DNA of 64,000 bases, taken from assembly GCF_001953745.1 (NCBI RefSeq), contig NZ_LWLN01000001.1:1364001-1428000 (forward strand), written 5' to 3'. Below are positions 48,533-56,815 of the stretch, in pieces; position 1 is the first letter of the stretch, and every line of letters starts with the position of its first letter. Both the position numbers and the translations under genes were made by a program. Below the pieces are notes generated by a model. The model saw only the letters and a list, made by a program, of their open reading frames with translations. It was not told where the DNA came from and did no database searches. This DNA is from Natrinema saccharevitans (GTDB taxonomy: Archaea; Halobacteriota; Halobacteria; Halobacteriales; Natrialbaceae).

Positions 48533-51064
48533 ATGATGCCTACTGACGACGACGCGGACCACCTCGGGGACGCGACCGCGTCGTTTCTCGCGGATCATGA
48601 GGATGGCGAGGGTGCACTCGAGGCCGCCCTCGCGGTCGACGCCGACCACGAGACGTGGACGTTCGACGATGTGGATCTAGACTCCGGCACGTTCGGCGAA
48701 CTCGTCTCTCGCGGGATCGTCGAAACGGTCGACGACGAGTATCGGGTTGCGGACGCCGACGTCGTCGGGGCGGTCCTGACGGGTGACGAACTCGAGTCGG
48801 CGGCGGGAGACGACGGGGTCACGGTCGACCTCGGCCTCGAGCAGTTCCGGAACGCCGTCGATCCGCGGGCGCTGGCGGCGCTGCTGGGGGCCCTACTGGT
48901 TGTCGCAGCGGCCCGGATGACGGCCTATCGGTCGGTGTTCCAGCAGGGGTACGTGGTGTCGCCGGGGAACGACCCGTACTACTTCCGGTACTGGATGGAG
49001 CGACTCGTGGCGGAGACCTCGGGGCCGACGGAGTACGGGATACTGGTGGATCCCCCTCACAGCGTCGCAATAAAGCGACCGTTCGCCCACGCGACGAACT
49101 GGTTCGTCGCCGAGTTACTCGGCGGTGGACAGGGGGCAGCCGACACCGTCGCGGCCTGGCTCCCCGTCGTCGCGTCCGTCGCGCTCGGGCTCGTTATCTA
49201 CAAGATCACTGTTCTGCTGACTCGAGACGTTCGCGTCGGGATCTCCTCGGTCCTCGTCTTCGCCGTGACGCCGATCCACGCGGTCTACACGGGGTTGGGG
49301 TTCATCGACCACCAGCTCCACCAGTACTTCTGGCTCGGCATCACGCTGCTGACGCTGACGTGGCTCGCCGTCGACCTTCAGCGGCGGCTCGAGGCCGGAG
49401 CCGAGCCGCAGGCGAGCGTGCGGGCACAGCTTCGAACGCCGCTGACGTGGGTCGTCGCGCTCGTCTTCGGCTGCTCGGTCGCGGCTGGAATCCACGCCTG
49501 GGGCGGCTCGCCGTTACTGCTGCTCCCGCTCGCGGGCTACGTCGCGTTGCGGGTCGCGATGGACGCTCGAGCGAACGTTTCGCCCGTCCTCGCGAACCTG
49601 CCGTTACTCGCGGGGCTCGCGCTCGGGAGCTGGCTCTCGCTGGCGCTGCATCACCGCTGGGGCTGGCACGCGGAGTTCGTCGCGACCACGCCGGCGCTGG
49701 TGCTCGGTGGTGCGATCGCCGTCGTCGCGGTCGGCGAGCTGTGGCGGCGCGTCGATTTTCATTACGGCGGGTTGCTCGCGCTCGAGGCTCTCGTCGGAGC
49801 CGGTGGTCTCTACGCGTTCAAGCGACTACAGCCCGAGGAGTGGGCGGAAGCGATGACGCGCGTCGACGATCTGTTCTTTCGCGAGGGGGCGACCGAGACG
49901 GCGTCGCTGTTTGCGACGGAGTATTTCGTGATCTTCGGGCCGATGTACCAGCTCGGGATGGGGTTTTACCTCGCGCTCGCGGTGTTGGGCTGGGTCGCGT
50001 GGTTCGTCTCTCGGCGGTACGAGCCCGGCTGGTTGCTCGTCGGGACGTACACGGGGTATCTGCTCGTACTGGCGGGGATTCAGGTCCGCTTCGCCGGGCA
50101 GCTGGCGATCCCGCTGGCCGTACTGACGGGGCTCGGCGTCGTCCAGTTGCTCGCCGTCGTCGATCTGGCACGGACGCCGGTCCCGTTCCGCGGCTCGGAC
50201 GGATCGGACGCCGGGGCTCGAGCTCGTGGGCCAGTCGCTGCCGACGGTGGTGAACGAACCGACGGTGAGAGCGAGCGAAGCGAGCGCGATCCGCATCGGA
50301 ACGCTTTGCGTTCCGAGGACGGCGGGCGATCGATCGACACCTCGATCACGCTGCCGGACGGTCGGCGGATCGGCTACCTGTGCGGGATCGGGCTGCTCGT
50401 GTTCGGGCTGAGCCTGATCTACGTGCCCGGCCTGACGGCGGACGTGACACACGGTGAGGCGAAGATCGACGCGGTCAGCGCGATCGACGACCACGCCGAG
50501 ACGGCGAACCGGTCCTACCCCGAAAACTACGTGTTGAGCGAATGGGGCGACAACCGTATGTACAACCACTTCGTGAACGGCGAGTCACGGAATTACGGGT
50601 ATGCACGGGGTAATTACGGAGAGTTCCGGGCTAGTTCGGATCCAGATAGCCGGTACGAACAGTTCGACGGCCGGGTCGGCTACGTCGTGATCACCGACGT
50701 CGACAGCGAAGCACCGGCCGAGAGCGCGCAGATGCAGTTGCTCGAGGAGCACGGCGCGGGCGGTGAAAGCACTGACGGGTTGGCTCACTACCAGGCCCTG
50801 GCCGTCGACGACGAGGCTGCGGCGTTCGCCGTGGTTCCGGGGGCGACGCTCGAGATGCCCGGTGAGCTGGAATCGAACGTGACCGCGAGTACGACGGTCT
50901 CCGTGTCGGGCGACTCGTTCACCTACGAGCGATCAGTTGCCGTTGGAGACGATGGGCAGGCAGCAGTGACGGTTCCGTATGCCGGCGAGTACAGCGTCGG
51001 TAATCGAACGGCGACCGTCACTGAGGACGACGTACTGAACGGGAGCACTGTCGCACTCGAGTGA
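48533..51064 (+). CDS. AglB-like oligosaccharyltransferase (STT3 family), divergent
   Basis: An 843-residue GT-C membrane protein. About 110 soluble N-terminal residues precede 12-13 membrane helices; the first external loop has PGNDPYYFRYWMERL (site of the usual metal-binding D/E-x-D) and a later loop GLGFIDHQLHQYFW. The extracytoplasmic domain carries EWGDNRMYNHFVNGESRNYG where STT3 has WWDYG, so the acceptor-site motif is strongly altered. It should move a lipid-linked glycan to protein or another acceptor; canonical N-glycosylation is not certain. A linker before the last helix contains an in-frame hairpin (50297-50315). It leads the glycan locus; starts at 48533 or 48536. Confidence 0.85.
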   Translation: MMPTDDDADHLGDATASFLADHEDGEGALEAALAVDADHETWTFDDVDLDSGTFGELVSRGIVETVDDEYRVADADVVGAVLTGDELESAAGDDGVTVDLGLEQFRNAVDPRALAALLGALLVVAAARMTAYRSVFQQGYVVSPGNDPYYFRYWMERLVAETSGPTEYGILVDPPHSVAIKRPFAHATNWFVAELLGGGQGAADTVAAWLPVVASVALGLVIYKITVLLTRDVRVGISSVLVFAVTPIHAVYTGLGFIDHQLHQYFWLGITLLTLTWLAVDLQRRLEAGAEPQASVRAQLRTPLTWVVALVFGCSVAAGIHAWGGSPLLLLPLAGYVALRVAMDARANVSPVLANLPLLAGLALGSWLSLALHHRWGWHAEFVATTPALVLGGAIAVVAVGELWRRVDFHYGGLLALEALVGAGGLYAFKRLQPEEWAEAMTRVDDLFFREGATETASLFATEYFVIFGPMYQLGMGFYLALAVLGWVAWFVSRRYEPGWLLVGTYTGYLLVLAGIQVRFAGQLAIPLAVLTGLGVVQLLAVVDLARTPVPFRGSDGSDAGARARGPVAADGGERTDGESERSERDPHRNALRSEDGGRSIDTSITLPDGRRIGYLCGIGLLVFGLSLIYVPGLTADVTHGEAKIDAVSAIDDHAETANRSYPENYVLSEWGDNRMYNHFVNGESRNYGYARGNYGEFRASSDPDSRYEQFDGRVGYVVITDVDSEAPAESAQMQLLEEHGAGGESTDGLAHYQALAVDDEAAAFAVVPGATLEMPGELESNVTASTTVSVSGDSFTYERSVAVGDDGQAAVTVPYAGEYSVGNRTATVTEDDVLNGSTVALE
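50297..50315. repeat. In-frame hairpin inside the AglB-like gene
   Basis: CGGAACGC TTT GCGTTCCG, a perfect 8-bp stem with a 3-base loop, followed by GAGGAC. It encodes RNALRSED; the HNH-gene element encodes QNAPRSED from CAGAACGC TCC GCGTTCTG. It lies in the low-complexity linker GERTDGESERSERDPHRNAL. Confidence 0.75.
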
Positions 51065-51132
51065 ATCGCCGGCTCGAGAGGGCTCCGTTTTGATCATGAG
51101 TGACGATTCCGTTCTTGTGTAGGGGAAGTGAC

Positions 51133-51154
51133 ACACATAAGATCTTCGTAGATC
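51133..51154 (+). promoter_or_regulatory. Promoter and small palindrome before the AbrB-type gene
   Basis: ACACATAAG, with its centre about 27 bases before ATG 51165, is the likely TATA region. GATCT TCGT AGATC (51141-51154) overlaps the transcription start area and could be the AbrB-type protein's own operator. Confidence 0.45.
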
Positions 51155-51164
51155 ATGGAAGGGG

Positions 51165-51605
51165 ATGTCCGTGATCGAAGACGCGACGATCACGAGTAAA
51201 GGCCAGATCACCATTCCGAAACGGATCCGCGACAGACTCAAACTCGAGGAAGGAACAGAGGTAGAGTTCGTATTCGACGATAATGGCGGACTCGAATTCC
51301 GACAGAAAGAATCGGCGATGGTACGGATCCGCGACGTCCAGCGGACGCTCTCGTCGCACGATGTCGACCTTGAGGAGTTGCGTCGGGACCCTCGCGATCC
51401 GGCAGTCGGTAATAGATCCGGCCGTCGTCCTTGGCGATCCGCTCGAGTCGCCTTCAGGAGTGTCAACCTGAGCGCCGAGATCGTCCGTCCGCGACTCGAG
51501 GGTCGAGTCAGTCACGACGTTCACCTCCCTCCTCTCGGTCGGCTCCGTCGTCACTGTCGTCGCGATGACGGAACGCCTCCAGCGCCGCCTCGAGAAGACT
51601 CCTAA
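51165..51605 (+). CDS. SpoVT/AbrB-domain antitoxin-like regulator with replaced C-terminus
   Basis: The first about 70 codons are a normal AbrB/MazE-type swapped-hairpin domain: DATITSKGQITIPKRIRDRL, KLEEGTEVEFVFDDNGGLEF, and the haloarchaeal tail VQRTLSSHDVDLEELRRD. From about 51375 the frame runs into Arg/Pro-rich residues that are the antisense of another gene fragment (see 51372-51524). The natural end of the protein is therefore lost and the annotated stop is accidental. Relatives are usually paired with a VapC/PIN toxin, which is absent here. The promoter looks intact, so a truncated DNA-binding domain may still be made. Confidence 0.65.
   Translation: MSVIEDATITSKGQITIPKRIRDRLKLEEGTEVEFVFDDNGGLEFRQKESAMVRIRDVQRTLSSHDVDLEELRRDPRDPAVGNRSGRRPWRSARVAFRSVNLSAEIVRPRLEGRVSHDVHLPPLGRLRRHCRRDDGTPPAPPREDS
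51372..51524 (-). pseudogene. Broken fragment of a minus-strand gene
   Basis: Two frames separated by a one-base shift contain protein-like sequence: VNVVTDSTLESRTDDLGAQV (from GTG 51524) and, in the neighbouring frame, RLERIAKDDGRIYYRLPDRE. The second segment looks like the end of a winged-helix or swapped-hairpin protein. Neither continues; the fragment stops at the junction with the AbrB-type gene near 51372. Confidence 0.5.
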
Positions 51606-51729
51606 CGGTCGTGATTCTTCCCGCCCGCGGGCCGCTTGTCGAGTCGCGACACCCGTCGGTCTCAAGCAGTCGCCGGAGCGCGGCGAGTTCGACCTGGAGT
51701 TCGCGACAGTGGCGTTTCACCGCGCCCAT
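51508..51729 (-). CDS. Small hypothetical protein, possibly a relic
   Basis: A 73-residue frame: MGAVKRHCRELQVELAALRR, a linker with CRDSTSGPRAGR, then VRSLLEAALEAFRHRDDSDD and an acidic end. Helical, haloarchaeal codon use, but no known family. Its ATG overlaps the end of the 51717-51890 frame (AAATGG...TGA), and its end overlaps the next fragment, so the three look like a former minus-strand operon now decaying. Confidence 0.4.
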   Translation of the reverse strand: MGAVKRHCRELQVELAALRRLLETDGCRDSTSGPRAGRITTVRSLLEAALEAFRHRDDSDDGADREEGGERRD

Positions 51730-51890
51730 TTGGTCGCCGACTCGAGCCGGTCGTCGGCCGCGATCGACTCGCGCAGATTGGCCGTGTGGGTGTCGATCGC
51801 CTCGAGGATCGGTCGGTAGTCGGTTGCGTCTCCGTCGCTCAGGGTTTTTATTACCCCGCGAAGCCACTCTATCGGAATCTGAACCGACAT
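51717..51890 (-). CDS. Small hypothetical protein with accidental N-terminus
   Basis: A 57-residue frame: residues from about 13 on (VIKTLSDGDATDYRPILEAI, then DTHTANLRESIAADDRLESA) have normal haloarchaeal protein character, but the first twelve residues are antisense to the truncated winged-helix gene at 51846-52046. The junction near 51850 joins two unrelated gene ends. It may be translated, but probably not as the original protein. Confidence 0.4.
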   Translation of the reverse strand: MSVQIPIEWLRGVIKTLSDGDATDYRPILEAIDTHTANLRESIAADDRLESATKWAR

Positions 51891-52046
51891 GGCCACGAGA
51901 TCGGTTATTCGACGGTTCGCCAGCGACTCCGCGAACTCAAGGTCAACGGCCTCCTCAAAAGAGTCGATGAAGCGGACTACTATCAGGTTAGTCAGAAAGG
52001 GAAGGACTATCTCGAGGGCGTACTCGATATTGAGGACCTTGAGTGA
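51846..52046 (+). pseudogene. Truncated winged-helix (PhiH1-repressor-like) gene
   Basis: The C-terminal about 60 residues of a winged helix: PAKPLYRNLNRHGHEIGYST, VRQRLRELKVNGLLKRVDEA, DYYQVSQKGKDYLEGVLDIE. The N-terminal part of the domain (first helices) is missing; in that place the frame is antisense to the fragment above. It is moderately AT-rich, the first sign of the base-composition change that continues to about 62,100. The rest, 52047-52086, is AT-rich spacer. Confidence 0.6.
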
Positions 52047-52086
52047 ATCAGAGAAGGATATTTAGATTATGTCTTGGAAATACACA

Positions 52087-53598
52087 TCACCCCACAATAT
52101 TAATAAAATGCCTAACATAACGCCTCACCGAATGTGGGAGGTGTTGAGTGAATTCATCCACTTCCTGTGGAGATACTACCATTAATTTTATTAACAAAGC
52201 TACGTAGACAGCAAAGCCGATAGGTGGTACGACAATAAGGGAAAGAAAGGACGAATTTATAATTGAGGAAATGCCAAAAATAATCCCCCCAGATAGTACA
52301 ACAGTACTTGTGATGTTTTTTATTTTTAAGTTTGATATTGGATTGAAACCTATTTTCTGTGCTGCGAATATATGGAACACTGCCATTGAACCGTAACTGA
52401 TACTTGTTGCAATCGCAGCACCTGCAGTGCCATAGCGTGGAATGAGCAAAATGTTCAGACAAAAGTTGAGCAATGCAGAGCCACCAGTTGCTACGATTAA
52501 TATTCGGATATCTCCCTTTCCTTGTCCTACAGCAAATATCGGACGAGCAAGGGCGAAGCCAAGCACACCAGGCAGTAGCAATAATAAGGGGAGAACAGCA
52601 GGCTCAAATTCAGAGCCAAAATACAGTGGTATAATGTCACTAGCAAGGGCTGCAAGCCCAAGTGCAAGTAAAATAACGAGCGAAAGATTATATCGTGTTA
52701 TCCTAGACACGATATTCGTGATTTGATCCGTTTTGTTATCTGCCCACAATTCCGAAGTGGAGTGTAAGAGAACCATCTGTAGTGAAGTTGGAACAAACCA
52801 CAAAAATTCAGCAATAACGAGCGCAGCACGGTAGTATCCAGTTTCCTCACTCCCAACAATTGATCTCAATAAAAGAATATCGACATGATAAAGTGATGCA
52901 GTCAAAAGGATCAAAACTACACTAAGAGTATTAAACGAGAGCAATTCTCGCTTCGGAATGCTAGACGGAATCCGACTGAAAACAACTCTACTGTCCATTT
53001 TTTGATGGAGTAGAGCAAATGCTATGGTTGCGATAGTAAAACTCGCAACGATATGTCCGATAAGCACTCCGGCAACCCCATAACCAAGATAGGCGAGTGA
53101 AAGACTAACAAGGCCAAAAAAGACCTTTTTGAAGACGCTCAGTGGTTCACTTCGATCTTCAAGTCCTAGACCCATCAAACCTCCACGAACAACAGAGTAC
53201 GCTTGACGACTGATAATTAATACTCCAAGAAGATAAAAATACACAGTGAAATCTTCGCCAAACAGTTGCTTTGAAAATCCACCCCACGAGAGGGCCATGT
53301 ATATGAACGATATAGCTAAAGCTAACCCAAAACCCATACGTATATAGAATCCAAAGACATGTTCAATCCAGTTTGGTTGTTCTCTGTCCTCTGCGATATA
53401 TTTTCGCGTCCCATCGAAAATACCTGCATTAGCGACAATCATTGTAAGACTTAAAATAGAAAGAAGAAACGCATAATCTCCATATTGTGAACTTCCAAGA
53501 AATCTGACAAGGAATGGTGTTGTTAGGAAACTAATGAGTAATATAGTGACCTGTGCTCCGAGAATGGAGAGAAATCCCTGAAGAATATTTCTTCTCAT
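52087..53598 (-). CDS. Polysaccharide/lipid-linked oligosaccharide flippase (MATE-like)
   Basis: A 503-residue protein of the Wzx/RfbX flippase type with about 12-14 membrane helices. The N-terminus NILQGFLSILGAQVTILLIS, LVRFLGSSQYGDYAFLLSIL and the repeated GVAGVLIGHIVAS and GTAGAAIATSISYGSMAV segments are typical. It should flip a lipid-linked glycan built in the cytoplasm to the outer face, before transfer by the AglB-like enzyme. Codon use is AT-rich, unlike genes outside the island. It follows the FkbM gene by only 9 bases, last of a minus-strand series. Confidence 0.9.
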   Translation of the reverse strand: MRRNILQGFLSILGAQVTILLISFLTTPFLVRFLGSSQYGDYAFLLSILSLTMIVANAGIFDGTRKYIAEDREQPNWIEHVFGFYIRMGFGLALAISFIYMALSWGGFSKQLFGEDFTVYFYLLGVLIISRQAYSVVRGGLMGLGLEDRSEPLSVFKKVFFGLVSLSLAYLGYGVAGVLIGHIVASFTIATIAFALLHQKMDSRVVFSRIPSSIPKRELLSFNTLSVVLILLTASLYHVDILLLRSIVGSEETGYYRAALVIAEFLWFVPTSLQMVLLHSTSELWADNKTDQITNIVSRITRYNLSLVILLALGLAALASDIIPLYFGSEFEPAVLPLLLLLPGVLGFALARPIFAVGQGKGDIRILIVATGGSALLNFCLNILLIPRYGTAGAAIATSISYGSMAVFHIFAAQKIGFNPISNLKIKNITSTVVLSGGIIFGISSIINSSFLSLIVVPPIGFAVYVALLIKLMVVSPQEVDEFTQHLPHSVRRYVRHFINIVG

Positions 53599-53607
53599 CT
53601 CAGGTGA

Positions 53608-54450
53608 TTATTTGATTGCTCGAATAAAGATTTCATTACCGCGCTCCGAGAGCTGTTCTATGTCAAATCCTGAATTTTCAAGAAATGCTTCCACTTCAGA
53701 TACTGTATCTCCGAATTGCGGTAGCTTCTCTGGATGTACTTCGAGATAGATTAGCCGAACGTGTTCTTGAATTGCTTCCTGCAAGCCATGTAAGACCGAC
53801 ATTTCTGCACCCTCAACATCGATTTTTAGAACCGTTGGAGTAGGTAATTCACGTTGTTCAATAACTGAATCACCACTTTCCATCGCGACTTCAATCGTTT
53901 CTGTATCCTGTCCTGTAGCCATCGCATGTTCACCCTCGCCAGTTTCATCACCTGAAAGTGCAAAATCAACGGTCCCACTGGCATTTGAAAGCGCAACCTC
54001 AATGATCTCAGCGTTAAGATTGTTTACCTTAAGGTTTTCATGCAATCGTTTTACGTTCTGCGGCTCCGGCTCAAAAGCAACTGTTTGTTTCTCACCCACC
54101 TTTGAAGATACAAAACAAGTGTAGGTGCCAACATTTGCACCAATATCGTAAACAACGTCATTTGGCTTAAGTGATTTAAGGAAATCCTCTAAGATAGCCC
54201 GTTCGCCAGCAAGATTCTGGAAACGTATGAATTCGGTGAGGGTTTCCGTTTTGAATTCGATTCTATTCCCATTTATCGTATAAGATTGCACATCTCCTGA
54301 AAATTTATGGACCAATCTCCAGTATGGATTAAAGAGGAGTTTATCAAGACCAATTCGATCAATTATATGCCGGGTACGACCGCTATATATTATGCCTTTT
54401 ACTTTCCGTAATAGTGCTTCTGGATTCACAATAGATAGCATATTCGCCAT
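53608..54450 (-). CDS. FkbM-family SAM-dependent methyltransferase
   Basis: A 280-residue protein with the FkbM methyltransferase fold: NDVVYDIGANVGTYTCFVSS (SAM-binding motif I), VAFEPEPQNVKRLHENLKVN (motif II acidic residue), TVLKIDVEGAEMSVLHGLQE (FkbM signature KIDVEGAE) and LIYLEVHPEKLPQFG. In glycan loci such enzymes O-methylate sugars. The acceptor here is unknown. AT-rich codons. The first ATG is 54450, with a second three codons in. A 232-base gap without a recognisable gene (54451-54682) separates it from the upstream glycosyltransferase and contains AT-rich promoter-like sequence. Confidence 0.9.
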   Translation of the reverse strand: MANMLSIVNPEALLRKVKGIIYSGRTRHIIDRIGLDKLLFNPYWRLVHKFSGDVQSYTINGNRIEFKTETLTEFIRFQNLAGERAILEDFLKSLKPNDVVYDIGANVGTYTCFVSSKVGEKQTVAFEPEPQNVKRLHENLKVNNLNAEIIEVALSNASGTVDFALSGDETGEGEHAMATGQDTETIEVAMESGDSVIEQRELPTPTVLKIDVEGAEMSVLHGLQEAIQEHVRLIYLEVHPEKLPQFGDTVSEVEAFLENSGFDIEQLSERGNEIFIRAIK

Positions 54451-54682
54451 GGTTTAAGGGAAGTATGCAAGTTAATCGTTGTAAGGTTTGGCATGCTGGC
54501 CAGAGGAGATGGTCCCATTTATCTGATTGTTAAACAGAACAAGATACTACGGGTCCACTGTTTGCCATATGTCAAATATGTTTTCTGAAGCACAGTTCCT
54601 GAAGATAATTCTTAGTTTGGAGACGAAAAGCGTGGGATCCATACAATATAGGTAGTTTTCAATCGATATACTTGAACTTAGT

Positions 54683-55837
54683 CTACTTTTTATCTACGAC
54701 GGACTCAAGAATGCCTTTGGCCATTCCTTTCCAAGTGAAGTTCTTACACACGTAAGATCGTCCAACACGCCCAGCATCACGCCGTTCGTCTCTCGATTGT
54801 GTCTGGAGGCGTTCAATAGCCACTTGTACTTCGTCAACAGACACTGAATCAACAACAACACCTGCATCAATCTCCCTTACAAACTCAAATTCCTCTTTCT
54901 GGCTTGTGATCACTGGCCGCTCACAAGAGAGATATTCGTAGCACTTGATCGGATTAGATGCTTTACCCGGACTAACAACACCATAGCCGGCATCAAAGGC
55001 AGCAATATACTTTGGTACGTTTTCATGATCAACTCTACCCGTAAACGTCACACGATTAGTTATTCCAAGGTCCGTTGCAAACTGTTCTAAGTTGTCTCGG
55101 AGTGTACCATCGCCGACGATTAAGAGATACACGTTATCGATACGTGCAGCCGCCTTAAACAACGTAGAGAGTTCGTGCCGTGGGGCTAACGACCCGACAA
55201 ATCCGATAACGAACTTGTCTGTATTGATCCTGACTTCGGAGCGACTCTCCTCAAGAGGTTTCGGAGAAAATAGATTGGGATCAACTGCGTTTGGCAGTAC
55301 TTTGACTGACGATTGTGATTCATCACGGTATGAGTCAACCCACTCTTTGAGTTCGTCGAACGCAACGTATACATGACTAGAGTTCCTTACATTCATTTTA
55401 ACTATCTGCTCGATTAATCGACCAAACTTTGTCTCTCCGCGCTCATCGAATCGCCGAACCCAACCTCTGATTAGCAGAACATGAGAAATATCAAATATCC
55501 TGCATAAAGGTGCTGGGAAAATTGTGGAAGGAGACAACCGAGTCACCAGAAGGGATGGATCCTCTTCTCGAAGGAGTTGCCAGAGTTTTCGAAGGATACT
55601 AAATTCTACTTTAAGATGCCAGTATGGTGATCCTGGATTCGTCCTTGCTGGTAAAAGCACAAATTTGTCGACAGATTCTTTGAGTCGCTCCGGAACCTCT
55701 TCTTTAGGCTCAGGACAGAGAACAACAAGTGACTCATCTGAGACCGCACTAATACCTCTAATAATTTCGCGTGTAGCTACCCCACTTCCGGTGGTTTTTG
55801 AGAGATCAGCAACCGTCACGAAAACTATGCCACTCAT
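54683..55837 (-). CDS. Family 4 glycosyltransferase
   Basis: A 384-residue GT-B retaining glycosyltransferase. VADLSKTTGSGVATREIIRG opens the acceptor domain; the donor domain has FVIGFVGSLAPRHELSTLFK, LIVGDGTLRDNLEQF and VTFTGRVDHENVPKYIAAFD; the E-x7-E-like segment is NPIKCYEYLSCERPVITS. Donor sugar not predictable. The ATG overlaps the stop of the preceding sulfatase-fold gene (ATGA), so the two are cotranslated. Part of the AT-rich island. Confidence 0.9.
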   Translation of the reverse strand: MSGIVFVTVADLSKTTGSGVATREIIRGISAVSDESLVVLCPEPKEEVPERLKESVDKFVLLPARTNPGSPYWHLKVEFSILRKLWQLLREEDPSLLVTRLSPSTIFPAPLCRIFDISHVLLIRGWVRRFDERGETKFGRLIEQIVKMNVRNSSHVYVAFDELKEWVDSYRDESQSSVKVLPNAVDPNLFSPKPLEESRSEVRINTDKFVIGFVGSLAPRHELSTLFKAAARIDNVYLLIVGDGTLRDNLEQFATDLGITNRVTFTGRVDHENVPKYIAAFDAGYGVVSPGKASNPIKCYEYLSCERPVITSQKEEFEFVREIDAGVVVDSVSVDEVQVAIERLQTQSRDERRDAGRVGRSYVCKNFTWKGMAKGILESVVDKK

Positions 55838-56754
55838 TTGTATCCTAGGTCCTTTAATCGCTCTTCGACAATATCATCAGCGATTTTACTCTCAGTTTCC
55901 ACTTGTTCCTCTACGAGAATCTCCCGGCGTTCTCCATCAACTACGAGCCAGGGAACCTTCACTAACTCTTTTGTGTAGATTCCGCGAGGATGACCCCACT
56001 CACGGATAGGGAATGGTGATGCCCGTTCTCCCACCATATTCCCATGGTCAGAAGTGATAACCGACTTTCCTTCTATATTGTTGATGAGATCTTTAACTGA
56101 TGGGAGCGCTCGTTTTAGAGTCGTTATGTAGGCTTCCCAAAGCGAAGATCTATCGACTTCAAGTATTCCTTTCATTACTTCATCCCAACTAGCTGCTTCA
56201 TCGGGCTTGAGAAACAGTTGGCTGTTATCAAATCCGACTTCTTCGTCAATGAGAAAGGGATAGTGTGGTTGAATATAGTGTACGATGAGTCGCTTATCAG
56301 GGTGTTCAGCAGCGGCTTCTATTGCATGCTCAGTAGTTGTTTCGGGCATGACAGTTTGATATTTGTCGTCCCAACCTTCCTGTTGCCAGATGTGACGGAC
56401 TTCGTGGAACTGGACATCAAGCCAATCGCGGTGCCTATATAATTGTGGATTCGCTGTAACATAGACAGTATCTAGAAGATCACGTCCCTGAAAATTGGCC
56501 TTGAGAAATTCTCGTGTGCTTGAACTTCTGGACTGGCGTGACTCGAACTGACCTGGTAAATCCGCATGCTCCTCAAACATATCATATCGGCACGCGTCCA
56601 AAATAAGCAGATTATCCCAATCTTCTTTGAATATATCGACACCAGATGTATTATAGGAGCGCGTGTTCAATCGCCGATGATATAAGCGATTAAGTTCACG
56701 GAAAAATAGGTTCGGGTTCGAAAGCCCTCGTCGAAGTTGCGATAGCGAGTACAT
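55834..56754 (-). CDS. Alkaline-phosphatase/sulfatase-fold enzyme
   Basis: A 306-residue protein. WDNLLILDACRYDMFEEHAD gives the first metal Asp and the Cys/Asp region; STREFLKANFQGRD, VYVTANPQLYRHRDW, PHYPFLIDEE and VITSDHGNMVGERASPFPIR (DHG metal site) follow the alkaline-phosphatase superfamily order. The end, DDIVEERLKDLGYK, is the short tail also seen in the other sulfatase genes here. Sulfate or phosphate ester hydrolysis, or phospho-group transfer on a glycan, are all possible. ATG 56754 is chosen because TTTTATATGG lies 26 bases upstream; TTG 56808 is the longer alternative. Overlaps the next gene by four bases. Confidence 0.82.
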   Translation of the reverse strand: MYSLSQLRRGLSNPNLFFRELNRLYHRRLNTRSYNTSGVDIFKEDWDNLLILDACRYDMFEEHADLPGQFESRQSRSSSTREFLKANFQGRDLLDTVYVTANPQLYRHRDWLDVQFHEVRHIWQQEGWDDKYQTVMPETTTEHAIEAAAEHPDKRLIVHYIQPHYPFLIDEEVGFDNSQLFLKPDEAASWDEVMKGILEVDRSSLWEAYITTLKRALPSVKDLINNIEGKSVITSDHGNMVGERASPFPIREWGHPRGIYTKELVKVPWLVVDGERREILVEEQVETESKIADDIVEERLKDLGYK

Positions 56755-56775
56755 ACCCAGAATGGATTCCTCGTG

Positions 56776-56784
56776 TTTTATATG
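56776..56784. promoter_or_regulatory. Divergent promoter region of the glycan island
   Basis: TTTTATATG lies 26 bases before ATG 56754 on the minus strand and about 35 bases before ATG 56816 on the plus strand. One AT-rich core may serve both divergent operons. Confidence 0.55.
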
Positions 56785-56815
56785 GTTTTGCACTTGATCC
56801 TTGGACAAGACTATA

